A stretch of DNA of 34,335 bases, from assembly GCA_903925745.1 (NCBI GenBank), contig CAIYGQ010000025.1:1-34335 (forward strand), written 5' to 3'. Numbering within the stretch: the stretch's first letter is position 1; each line of letters begins with the position of its first letter. The position numbers and the translations under genes were made by a program. The stretch comes from an uncultured Actinomycetes bacterium. Its GTDB lineage: Bacteria; Actinomycetota; Acidimicrobiia; Acidimicrobiales; Microtrichaceae. Shown here in pieces: positions 14,938-22,454 of this stretch. The notes beneath the pieces are model-generated. The model ran no database searches, had not been told where the DNA came from, and was given only the letters and a program-made list of their open reading frames with translations.

Positions 14938-16185
14938 ATGGCGTCCGATCCGCCGAGTCGCCTGACGCGTCGGCTCGGCACGGCTGACGCGGTCGTCGTG
15001 GGGCTCGGCGCCATGGTGGGGGCCGGGGTCTTCGCGGCGATCGGCCCGGCGGCGGCTGCTGCCGGGTGGTGGCTGTTGGCCGGGTTGGTCCTGGCCGCTG
15101 CGGTCGCCGCGGCCAACGCGTCGTCGTCCGCCCAACTCGCCGCGGTCCACCCCGAATCGGGTGGGACCTACGTCTACGGGCGTGAACGTCTGGGCGAGGC
15201 CTGGGGGTTCCTGGCGGGTTGGGCGTTCGTCGTGGGCAAGACGGCGAGCTGCGCAGCGATGGCCACGACCTTCGGCGCCTACCTGTGGCCCGGTGGGGCC
15301 ACGTGGGTGGGAGTCGCCGCGGTGCTGGTCCTGACCGCGGTGAACCTGTGCGGGGTGTCGCGCACCGTGGTGGCCACGGCGGTGATGCTGGTCGTCGTGT
15401 TGGCCTCGTTGGGGGCCGTCGTCGTCGGTGGGGTGGTGGGCGGGCTGTCGTGGCCCGCCACGACGGACGGCCGGTCGGCCTCGGTGTCGGTGCGCGACGT
15501 GCTCGGGTCGGCCGGCCTGTTGTTCTTCGCGTTCGCCGGATACGCGCGGATCGCCACGCTCGGCGAGGAGGTGCGCGACCCGGTGCGGACCATCCCCCGT
15601 GCCGTGCCGATCGCGCTCGGGCTGGCGACGGTGGTGTACGCGGTCGTGGCCGTCGTCGCGTTGGCTGCGGTCGGCCCGGACGTCCTGGCCCGGTCCGATG
15701 CCCCGCTCGTCGACGTGGTCCGTCATGGACTCCCGGCGCTCGAGCCGTTCGTGGTCCTCGGCGCGGCCGTCGCGTCGCTCGGGGTGTTGTTGTCGTTGCT
15801 CGCCGGAGTCGGACGGACGGCCTTCGCCATGGCGGACCGGCGCGACCTGCCCGCGGCCCTGGCGCACGTCGGGGCGCGCTCCCGCGTACCCGACCGGGCC
15901 CAGGTCGCGCTCGCCGCCGTGGTGGTCGCCGTGGTGCTGACCGTCGACCTGCGAGGCTCGATCGGGGCGAGCTCGTTCGCCGTGCTGGCCTACTACGCCA
16001 TCACGAATGCCTCGGCCTGGCGGATGGAGCCGAGCGAGCGGCGCTGGCCCCGTTGGGTGTCGGGCGTCGGAGCGGTGGGCTGTGTGGTGGTGGCGCTCTC
16101 GTTGCCGGCCTCGGGGGTCGCCGCCGGCGTCGTGCTGCTCGCCGTCGGCGGGGCGGTGCACGCCGTCCGGCGCCGGGCGGTGTGA
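14938..16185 (+). CDS. APC-superfamily amino acid permease
   Basis: 415 residues from ATG 14938. The protein is almost wholly hydrophobic, with about 12 transmembrane helices. The N-terminus carries the APC signature: LGTADAVVVGLGAMVGAGVF (helix 1 with the G-A-G unwound segment) and AAVHPESGGTYVYGRERLGE after helix 2. GEEVRDPVRTIPRAV matches the conserved E-x3-P-x-R-x-IP loop after helix 6. It should import an amino acid or amine by cation coupling; the substrate cannot be read from sequence. It stands alone, ending 24 bp before a leaderless-type lipoprotein gene. Loss of the upstream TTG (14929) costs nothing in homology. Confidence 0.92.
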   Translation: MASDPPSRLTRRLGTADAVVVGLGAMVGAGVFAAIGPAAAAAGWWLLAGLVLAAAVAAANASSSAQLAAVHPESGGTYVYGRERLGEAWGFLAGWAFVVGKTASCAAMATTFGAYLWPGGATWVGVAAVLVLTAVNLCGVSRTVVATAVMLVVVLASLGAVVVGGVVGGLSWPATTDGRSASVSVRDVLGSAGLLFFAFAGYARIATLGEEVRDPVRTIPRAVPIALGLATVVYAVVAVVALAAVGPDVLARSDAPLVDVVRHGLPALEPFVVLGAAVASLGVLLSLLAGVGRTAFAMADRRDLPAALAHVGARSRVPDRAQVALAAVVVAVVLTVDLRGSIGASSFAVLAYYAITNASAWRMEPSERRWPRWVSGVGAVGCVVVALSLPASGVAAGVVLLAVGGAVHAVRRRAV

Positions 16186-16197
16186 CGGACCCACCGG

Positions 16198-16203
16198 TAC
16201 GCT
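16198..16203 (+). promoter_or_regulatory. -10 element of a leaderless start
   Basis: TACGCT lies exactly 6 nt before GTG 16210. That spacing places transcription start at or next to the start codon, the classic actinobacterial leaderless arrangement. Confidence 0.45.
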
Positions 16204-16209
16204 CACGCC

Positions 16210-17373
16210 GTGGCAGGTCGGTGGGACGAGCGGGGACGGCGGGGCGCGCCGTGGGTCCGGCTCCTCGCCGTGCCGGCGGTCGCGTTCGTGGCGATCGCCT
16301 GCTCGAGCACGGGGACGACCGAGGTGGGCCAGGCACCCTCCACCACGGTGGTCACCGCCGACGAGCCGGCGACCGTCCCGACCTTCCAGCCCGGTGCGCG
16401 CACCGGAGCCTCCGGGGTTGGGTCGACCACCGTTCCGGTGCCCGCCGGGGCTCCGGGCCAGCGCCTCGGAATCGGTCCGTGCCCGATGTTCCCGGCCGAC
16501 CACTCGTTCAACACGCCGATCACCGGACTCCCGGTCGCCGCGGACTCCGAGCGGGTGATCGCTGCGATCGGACCCGACTCGACGCTGCGCCACGGCTTCT
16601 CGAGCACGGTCCGTGACGGCACCCGCCGCGGGTATCCGATCAACGTGGTGGACCCGGCGACGTCGACACCGACCGACTTCATGGTGGCCGCTGCATACCT
16701 GTACTTCTCCGACGGCTCGGACGTCCCCATGCCGGAGTTCCCGCGCTTCGAGGGGTGGCCTGGCCGCGAGTGGGACAAGCACCTGCTGCTCGTGGACACC
16801 AGCAGCTGCCGCACTCGCGAGTTGCTGAACGTCCAGCCGCCGGGCGAGAACGACACCGCCCGGCCATTCAACATGTGGTACGCGGACGCGGTCGTGAGCT
16901 TCGACCTGCGCAGCAACGAGCGCCCCGAGGGGTCGGCGAACGCGGCCGGCGTGTCGATGCTGGCCGGGTTGGTCCGCTACGACGAGGTGGCCAGCGGCCG
17001 GGTCCGCCACGCCATCGGATTGACGATGCCGGTGATCCGCGGCGACGGACCGGTGTGGCCCGCCCACCGCAGCGACGGTCGTTCGACCGACCCGGCCGCC
17101 CCGCCGATGGGGGCCTGGTTCCGTCTGCGTGACGACGTCGACATCTCGACGCTCGGGCCGCAGGCGCGAGTGGTCGCCGAGGCGCTCCGGGAGTACGGCG
17201 GGGTGCTCGTCGACACGGGACCCGGCATCACCCTGACCGGGGAGCCCGACCTGCGCTGGAACGACGCCGACCTGGACGGCCTGGGTTCGCTGACCGCCTC
17301 GGACCTGGAGCTCGTCGACCCGTCGTCGCTCATCGTCGACCCGGCGACGAACCAGGCCCGGATCCGTGGCTGA
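16210..17373 (+). CDS. Secreted lipoprotein of an uncharacterised widespread family
   Basis: 387 residues from a leaderless-type GTG. An N-terminal signal ends in a lipobox-like AFVAIAC (Cys about 31), and a short Thr-rich tether follows. The mature domain reads CPMFPADHSFNTPITGLPV, then GYPINVV, DKHLLLVDTSSCRTREL, AAGVSMLAGLVRYDEVASG, RHAIGL, STDPAAPPMGAWFRL, and LRWNDADL near the end. I recognise this pattern from uncharacterised secreted proteins in several bacterial phyla (N-terminal FPxDNxWN-like, then LVRYDEVxxGxIxHAL and PPMGxxxRL), but I know of no assigned function. It overlaps sua5 by 8 bp, so the two are coupled. Confidence 0.85.
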   Translation: MAGRWDERGRRGAPWVRLLAVPAVAFVAIACSSTGTTEVGQAPSTTVVTADEPATVPTFQPGARTGASGVGSTTVPVPAGAPGQRLGIGPCPMFPADHSFNTPITGLPVAADSERVIAAIGPDSTLRHGFSSTVRDGTRRGYPINVVDPATSTPTDFMVAAAYLYFSDGSDVPMPEFPRFEGWPGREWDKHLLLVDTSSCRTRELLNVQPPGENDTARPFNMWYADAVVSFDLRSNERPEGSANAAGVSMLAGLVRYDEVASGRVRHAIGLTMPVIRGDGPVWPAHRSDGRSTDPAAPPMGAWFRLRDDVDISTLGPQARVVAEALREYGGVLVDTGPGITLTGEPDLRWNDADLDGLGSLTASDLELVDPSSLIVDPATNQARIRG

Positions 17374-18451
17374 GTCGACCCCCACCGCCCTCGGTGCCCC
17401 GCCGGTCGCACCGGCCTCGTCGTCGACGACCATCCGGGCGGCGGAGCTGCTCGACGCCGGTGGCATCGTCGCCTTCCCCACCGAGACCGTCTACGGGCTC
17501 GGCGCCCGCGTCGACCGCCACGACGCGTTGGCGAGGGTGTTCGCCGTCAAGGGTCGACCGCACGCGGATCCGCTCATCGTGCACGTGGACGACGTCTCCG
17601 AGGCGAGGCGTCTGACGGCGGAGTGGCCGGCGGCCGCCGACGAACTGGCGGCCAGGTGGTGGCCCGGTCCCCTCACCATCGTGGTTCGCCGCCTCGACGG
17701 TCTGGACGACCTGGTCTGTGCGGGCGGCGACTCGGTCGGCATCCGGGTGCCCGCCCACCCGGCCGCCCGCGACCTGCTGCGGGCTGCCGGCGCGCCGGTT
17801 GCGGCGCCGTCGGCCAACCGGTTCGGCCGGATCAGCCCGACGACGGCGTCCCACGTGGTGGACGAGTTCGCCGACCGGGCCCCGGCCGACCGTCCCGACC
17901 TGGTCGTGGACGGGGGCGCGTGTCCGCTCGGTGTCGAGTCGACCGTCGTCGACCTCACCGGTGACACCCCCACCGTCCTGCGACCCGGTGGGCTCGCAGT
18001 GGAGGACCTGCGTGGGGTGCTCGGCGAGGTCACCGTCGCCGAGCGCGTCCACGACGGCCGTGTCGCCGACGGGTCCGGCCACCAATCACCCGGCGGGTAC
18101 CTGCGTCACTACGCGCCCGGGACCCCGCTGGTGGTCCTGGACGGACCGCCGGGAACGGCCACCCGGGTCGTGACCGAGCTCTCGGCCCGTGGCGTCACCG
18201 CGGCGGCGATCGCCCCGGACGGAGCCGACCCGGGGGCCTTCGCGGCGTCGCTGTACGCGTCGCTGCGGGCGGCCGACGGGGGGTCGGCATCCCTGCTCGT
18301 GGCCGAGTTGGTCGATCCGGCGGGGTTGGGGCGGGCCGTCAACGACCGGCTGTTCCGGGCCGCGCACGGGAGGCTCGCCCCGGCCGGGGGCGGCGATGCC
18401 GCAGCGCTCGTCGATCGGGTCCTCGAGCTGACGGCGGCGCACCGGCCGTGA
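17366..18451 (+). CDS. sua5: Threonylcarbamoyl-AMP synthase, two-domain Sua5 type
   Basis: 361 residues; GTG 17366 overlaps the lipoprotein stop by 8 bp. The YrdC/TsaC domain (about 20-220) has FPTETVYGLGA, KGRPHADPLIVHV, SANRFGRISPTTASHV and ESTVVDLTGDTPTVLRPGG, the residues binding ATP, threonine and bicarbonate. The SPGGYLRHYAPGTPL linker (about 232-246) and the ~110-residue C-terminal domain identify the Sua5 rather than single-domain TsaC form. It makes threonylcarbamoyl-AMP for the t6A37 modification of ANN-decoding tRNAs in the cytoplasm. Usual actinobacterial proteins are about 210 residues and single-domain, so the long form is notable here. Flanked and overlapped by two lipoprotein genes. 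Confidence 0.95.
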   Translation: MAESTPTALGAPPVAPASSSTTIRAAELLDAGGIVAFPTETVYGLGARVDRHDALARVFAVKGRPHADPLIVHVDDVSEARRLTAEWPAAADELAARWWPGPLTIVVRRLDGLDDLVCAGGDSVGIRVPAHPAARDLLRAAGAPVAAPSANRFGRISPTTASHVVDEFADRAPADRPDLVVDGGACPLGVESTVVDLTGDTPTVLRPGGLAVEDLRGVLGEVTVAERVHDGRVADGSGHQSPGGYLRHYAPGTPLVVLDGPPGTATRVVTELSARGVTAAAIAPDGADPGAFAASLYASLRAADGGSASLLVAELVDPAGLGRAVNDRLFRAAHGRLAPAGGGDAAALVDRVLELTAAHRP

Positions 18452-19326
18452 GGGACCGTCGCGCCGCGTGGCGTCGGGCCCCGGTGCTCGCAGTGGTGGT
18501 GCCCCTGGTGCTGGCCACGGCGGTGGCGTGTGGCAACGGCGCGTCGACCGCGGCGAGCTCGCCGGAGTCGGTGCCGTGGGGCGCGCTCGGCCCGGCCGGA
18601 CTCGACGACAGCCCGGATGGCCTGGTCCCGGTCGGACCCGGCGTGGATCCGGGCCCGCAGGTCATGGCCGAGGTCACCCTCCCCGGAGGCGCCGTCCCCA
18701 CGGTGCCGCAGCCGAGCGTCCCGGCACCCGAGGTGTTCGTCACGCCGGGCGATGGTCCCACGGCGGGCAGCGGGGGAGGACCGGACGCGGTCGCACCTCC
18801 GTCGACCATCACGCCGACGACCGCTCCCGCGCCACCGGCCGGTGGCGCCCGCGCCGTGGAGCGACTGGGGGACGACGGGTTGCGCAGCACCGCGGCCCGG
18901 GCGCTCGGCCTGGTCCGCTACGACTGGCAACGACGCCTGCCCGGGTGGCAGCTACGGTTCCTGCCGGGGCGAAGTGGGGTGCGCGGTCTGACCTACCCGG
19001 ACGCACGCGTGATCGAGGTGTTCGTCCGCACGGCGGACTCTCCCGAGGCGCTCGCTCACGTCGTCGCCCACGAACTCGGCCACGCCGTCGACGTGACCCA
19101 CCTGGACGACGGCGAGCGGGGTGCGTGGCGCTCCGCCCGCGGTCTCGACGGCAGGGTCCCGTGGTTCCCGGGCGTCGGCGGAGCGAGCGACTTCGCCACG
19201 GCCGCGGGTGACTTCGCCGAGTCGTTCGCCTGGCAGGCCGCCGGTGGCGGCGGGTGGTACTCACAGTTGGGTCCGCCGCCCGATGCGACCGAGTCGGCGC
19301 TGCTGGTCCGTCTCGGCACGCCATGA
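18448..19326 (+). CDS. Secreted lipoprotein with zinc-metalloprotease-like HExxH motif
   Basis: 292 residues; GTG 18448 overlaps the sua5 stop (GTGA). The signal sequence ends with a lipobox-like ATAVAC (Cys about 28), followed by a Pro-rich low-complexity region to about residue 135. The C-terminal domain holds AHVVAHELGHAVDVTH: HELGH is the HExxH zinc-binding helix, and DFAESFAW about 50 residues later can supply a third Glu ligand (gluzincin-like). The YPDARVIEVFVRT strand before it fits an edge strand of the protease fold. It is probably a surface peptidase, substrate unknown; the whole domain is only about 150 residues, so it is a minimal fold. A hairpin follows the stop. Confidence 0.8.
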   Translation: MRDRRAAWRRAPVLAVVVPLVLATAVACGNGASTAASSPESVPWGALGPAGLDDSPDGLVPVGPGVDPGPQVMAEVTLPGGAVPTVPQPSVPAPEVFVTPGDGPTAGSGGGPDAVAPPSTITPTTAPAPPAGGARAVERLGDDGLRSTAARALGLVRYDWQRRLPGWQLRFLPGRSGVRGLTYPDARVIEVFVRTADSPEALAHVVAHELGHAVDVTHLDDGERGAWRSARGLDGRVPWFPGVGGASDFATAAGDFAESFAWQAAGGGGWYSQLGPPPDATESALLVRLGTP

Positions 19327-19353
19327 GCTCGGCGGCTCGACGCGACGAGGGAG

Positions 19354-19376
19354 GGGTGGGGAGCTGTCCCCGACCC
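19354..19376 (+). terminator. Terminator-like hairpin after the lipoprotein operon
   Basis: GGGT-GGGGA (19354-19362) pairs with TCCCC-G-ACCC (19367-19376): 9 bp with one bulged base and a 4-nt loop, 28 bp after the lipoprotein stop. No T-tract, as is common in high-GC genomes. Confidence 0.5.
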
Positions 19377-19377
19377 T

Positions 19378-20000
19378 GTGTTCATGCGACCCTGGGTCGC
19401 GGTTCGTGGGCGCGGTTCCTGTGTCGAACCCTGCAGAGGCGCCCACACGAACCCTGTCCTCAGTGACTCCCGGACCATCTCGGTGACCGACGCCAGTGCC
19501 CGTGGTGTGTCGGGTCCGCTCCGCGACGCCGGGGGTGGGAACGACATCATCGTGGAACGTCACGGCCGTGCGGTGGTTGCAGTGGTCAGGATGGACCGGC
19601 TCGCTGGGATCGCCAACCTCGAGGCCGGTCTCCGCAGCGCCGCCCTGGTCCTGGCACGCGCCGCGAACGACGACGGGACCCGGTTCGACCTCGACGACGT
19701 CATCGCAGCCCTGGGATCCGTCCGCGCCCGGCTCGAGGCGGAACTCGACGCCGAGCCCGCAGTCGAGGATCTCCGGCGTCTGCTCGCCGGGGACCCCCAG
19801 GTCGTCCGGAACGCGCTCGAGAGGATGCTGACGATCGAACGTGCCCACGAAGCCGGGGAACCGCGGCTCGGCAGCCTCGTCGGATGGCGCAACCTCGTCG
19901 TGGGCGACAACCACTGGCGGATCGTATGGAGGTGACCACCGGCGACGGTCGCACATCGGCGCTGGCCGAGGTGATCGCGCTGCTCGGTCGGCGGATCGAC
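19378..20000 (+). pseudogene. Phd-type antitoxin fused to RelE/ParE-type toxin, frameshifted
   Basis: One open frame (GTG 19378 to TGA 19935) reads like an antitoxin followed by a toxin. TISVTDASARGVSG...ERHGRAVVAVVRMDRL with FDLDDVIAALG (about codons 33-120) matches Phd/YefM antitoxins. AVEDLRRLLAGDPQVVRNAL...GEPRLGSLVGWRNLVVGDNHWRIVWR (about 125-185) matches the actinobacterial RelE/ParE toxin core. The expected toxin C-terminus (VTTGDGRTSALAEVIALLG) follows directly, but in the -1 frame (19932-20000). No start codon stands at the expected antitoxin N-terminus: GTG 19483 is two residues too late. A perfect 15-bp palindrome GCGACCC-T-GGGTCGC lies at 19386-19400. It is most likely a decayed toxin-antitoxin pair; a native fusion with programmed frameshift or a sequencing error are alternatives. 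Confidence 0.6.
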
Positions 20001-20022
20001 CGGGGTGGACGGGGCGTCCCGG

Positions 20023-20028
20023 TACACT
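20023..20028 (+). promoter_or_regulatory. Candidate -10 for the ubiA-dprE1 pair
   Basis: TACACT lies about 75 nt before GTG 20104. No good -35 is seen at 17-18 nt. AGGA five bases before GTG 20104 is the likely ribosome site. Confidence 0.3.
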
Positions 20029-20103
20029 CTCAGGGCCGACCGGACGGCTGGATCCGGTGGGCCAGCGGAAGCGCACGACCGACCCCCTCACGACAGGACG
20101 ACC

Positions 20104-21024
20104 GTGACCGATCCCGCCACCAGGGCGAACTCAGTGGACCTCGGCGCCCGCCCGGCCCTGCCCGTGGCGATGCTCAAGGCGTGCCGCCCGAAGCAGTGGG
20201 CGAAGAACGTGCTGGTGTTCGTGGCGCCGGGTGCGGCGGGTGTGCTCACCGAGACCCTCGAGCTGCGACTCACGCTGCAGGCGTTCGTCGCATTCTGCGC
20301 GGTCTCCTCGGCGACCTACCTGCTGAACGACGTGCTCGACGTCGAGTCCGACCGGCGCCATCCGACGAAGCGGAACCGTCCGATCGCCAGCGGTGCGGTG
20401 CCGATCCCCGTCGCGATCGGTCTGGCCGTCGTCCTGTTCGTCGCCGGTGTGGCGCTGGCGGTGTGGACCAACTGGACGCTCGCCGGCATCGTCGCGGGCT
20501 ACGCGGTGCTCACCACCTCGTACTCGATGTTCCTGAAGCAGGTCGCCGTGCTCGACCTGGTGATCCTGTCGGCCGGGTTCATCCTGCGCCTGCTCGGAGG
20601 CGCGTACGCCACGGGCGTCGAGGTATCGGAGTGGTTCCTGCTCGTCTCCCTGTTCGGGTCGTTGTTCATCGCCGGCGCCAAGCGGTTCGCGGAGAAGAAG
20701 GAGCTCGGAGAGGAGGCGGCGGCCCTGCGCCCCACGCTCGGGGCCTACAGCGTGGAGTACCTGGGCTTCATCCGCTCGGTCGCGGCGGCGGCCGTGACCA
20801 TCTCGTACTGCCAGTGGGCCGTCGAGAGCGGTGGCACGGATCGTTACGCGACCCCGTGGGTGCAGCTGTCGATCATCCCGTTCGTCATCGCGATCCTGCG
20901 GTACGCCCTGCTGGTCGACCAGGGCCAGGGCTCGGCCCCCGAGGAGGTCTTCGCGAAGGACCGCCAGATGCAGCTGATGGGGGTCCTGCTGGTCGCGTGC
21001 CTGCTCCTGGCGGTGTACCTGTGA
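20104..21024 (+). CDS. ubiA: Decaprenyl-phosphate phosphoribosyltransferase (DPPR synthase, UbiA family)
   Basis: 306 residues from GTG 20104 with AGGA upstream. A UbiA-family integral membrane prenyltransferase with about nine hydrophobic helices. Near the N-terminus CRPKQWAKN, then the first Asp motif NDVLDVESDRRHPTKRNRP (NDxxDxxxDxxHPxKxxRP), are specific for the Rv3806c-like branch that moves phosphoribose from PRPP onto decaprenyl phosphate. YSMFLKQVAVLDLVILSAGF and RLLGGAYATGVEVSEWFLL match the second conserved loop. This is the first committed step towards decaprenyl-phospho-arabinose for cell-wall arabinans. It overlaps dprE1 by 4 bp. Family call firm; lipid specificity inferred. Confidence 0.93.
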   Translation: MTDPATRANSVDLGARPALPVAMLKACRPKQWAKNVLVFVAPGAAGVLTETLELRLTLQAFVAFCAVSSATYLLNDVLDVESDRRHPTKRNRPIASGAVPIPVAIGLAVVLFVAGVALAVWTNWTLAGIVAGYAVLTTSYSMFLKQVAVLDLVILSAGFILRLLGGAYATGVEVSEWFLLVSLFGSLFIAGAKRFAEKKELGEEAAALRPTLGAYSVEYLGFIRSVAAAAVTISYCQWAVESGGTDRYATPWVQLSIIPFVIAILRYALLVDQGQGSAPEEVFAKDRQMQLMGVLLVACLLLAVYL

Positions 21025-22409
21025 GCGACTCGCTGGAGGCCGCGGCGACCCGCGAGCTGCTGGCCGGTTGGGGCCGCACCGCACCCACCCACGCCACCGT
21101 CGTGCACCCGCACAGCGCCGAGGCGGCCGCCGAGCTGGTCGCGTCGGTCGACGGTCGGGACGCCCACGGCCGGGGCCTGGTGGCCCGGGGCCTGGGTCGT
21201 GGGTACGGGGACTGCGCCCAGAACGCCGGCGGCACCGTCCTCGACGGTCCGAGCCTCTCCGGACTCATCGACCTGGACTGGGAGCGGGGCATCGTCCGGG
21301 TCCAGGCCGGGACGAGCCTGGACGACCTGATGCGGTGGCTGGTGCCGTTGGGCTGGTTCGTCCCCGTCACCCCGGGCACGCGGATGGTGACCGTCGGCGG
21401 CGCCATCGCCGCCGACATCCACGGGAAGAACCACCACGTGAAGGGGTCGTTCGCCGAACACGTGCTGGGCCTGCGCCTGGTCGACGGCAGGGGAGAGGTG
21501 CGTGACGTCACCCCTGACGGCAGCCCCGAGGTCTTCCGGGCGACGGCGGGCGGCATGGGCCTCACCGGGGTGGTGCTCGACGCCACGGTCCGGATGACGC
21601 CGATCACCTCCAGCCTGATCAGCGTCGACACCGACCGGACCGCCGACCTGGACGAGGTCATGCGGCTCATGGTCGAGGGCGACGCCGACTACGAGTACTC
21701 GGTCGCGTGGATCGACCTGATCGCCACCGGCCGCAGCATGGGGCGTTCGATCCTGCAGCGGGGGCGGTTCGCCACCGCCGAGGAGGCCCGGGCGGCGGGC
21801 CACGGTGACCCGCTCCGCTACCGGCCCAAGCAGCTGCCGTCACCGCCCGACCTGTTCCCCTCGGGCCTGTTGAACCGGCTGACGGTCCGGGCGTTCAACG
21901 AGCTCTGGTACCGCAAGGCGCCGGCATGCCGGCGTGACGAGCTGCAGACGATCGAGCAGTTCTTCCACCCATTGGACATGATCGCCGAGTGGAACCGCAT
22001 CTACGGGCCCCGCGGGTTCCTGCAGTGGCAGTTCGTCGTCCCCGACGAGGCGGGAGAGGTCGTGCGCACCGCGGTGGAGCGGCTGTCGGGTTCGGGGGTG
22101 TCGTCGTTCCTGGCGGTCCTCAAGCGGTTCGGGCCTGGCAACGACCACCACCTGTCGTTCCCCCGGCAGGGCTGGACCCTGGCGCTGGACATCCCCGTGC
22201 TGCCGGGTCTGGACCGGCTGCTCGACGAGCTCGACGAACTGGTCGTCGAGGCCGGCGGCGCGGTGTACCTGGCGAAGGACAGCCGGGTGCGACCGGAGCT
22301 GGTCCCGGCCATGTACCCGAGACTGGACGAGTGGCGGGGGATCCGGGACGAACTGGACCCACACGGGCGGTTCCGTTCCGACCTGGCCCGCCGGCTCCGG
22401 CTCTGCTGA
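21021..22409 (+). CDS. dprE1: Decaprenylphosphoryl-beta-D-ribose 2'-oxidase (DprE1)
   Basis: 462 residues, almost the M. tuberculosis length (461); GTG 21021 overlaps the ubiA stop. The N-terminal FAD domain has ARGLGRGYGDCAQNAGG, PGTRMVTVGGAIAADIHGKN then HH, and GGMGLTGVVLDATVRM. The C-terminal substrate domain has LKRFGPGNDHHLSFP and YLAKDSR with the catalytic Lys (K419, equal to K418). At the benzothiazinone-target position (C387 in M. tuberculosis, text GWNICVDFP) this protein reads GWTLALDIP, i.e. Ala388. It should oxidise DPR to the 2-keto intermediate. The reductase DprE2, usually next door, is absent; convergent transporter genes follow instead. Confidence 0.93.
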   Translation: MSDSLEAAATRELLAGWGRTAPTHATVVHPHSAEAAAELVASVDGRDAHGRGLVARGLGRGYGDCAQNAGGTVLDGPSLSGLIDLDWERGIVRVQAGTSLDDLMRWLVPLGWFVPVTPGTRMVTVGGAIAADIHGKNHHVKGSFAEHVLGLRLVDGRGEVRDVTPDGSPEVFRATAGGMGLTGVVLDATVRMTPITSSLISVDTDRTADLDEVMRLMVEGDADYEYSVAWIDLIATGRSMGRSILQRGRFATAEEARAAGHGDPLRYRPKQLPSPPDLFPSGLLNRLTVRAFNELWYRKAPACRRDELQTIEQFFHPLDMIAEWNRIYGPRGFLQWQFVVPDEAGEVVRTAVERLSGSGVSSFLAVLKRFGPGNDHHLSFPRQGWTLALDIPVLPGLDRLLDELDELVVEAGGAVYLAKDSRVRPELVPAMYPRLDEWRGIRDELDPHGRFRSDLARRLRLC

Positions 22410-22415
22410 GCGCGG

Positions 22416-22435
22416 CGCCGACGGGCCGCTCGGCG
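22416..22435. terminator. Terminator-like hairpin between convergent genes
   Basis: CGCCGA/TCGGCG (22416-22421, 22430-22435) with an 8-nt loop lies in the 45-bp gap between dprE1 and the ABC binding-protein gene. A second short palindrome GCTCCGAGGAGC follows at about 22438-22449. No T-tract. Confidence 0.35.
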
Positions 22436-22454
22436 ATGCTCCGAGGAGCTGGGC

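Noticed and set aside
14857-17481. 874-codon open frame on the minus strand
   Set aside because: It lies antisense to the permease and lipoprotein genes, is Arg/His/Gly-rich and has no family features; an artefact of high GC third positions.
19884-21020. N-terminal extension of the dprE1 frame through ubiA
   Set aside because: The frame is open by chance; it overlaps ubiA fully, and DprE1 homology starts at GTG 21021.
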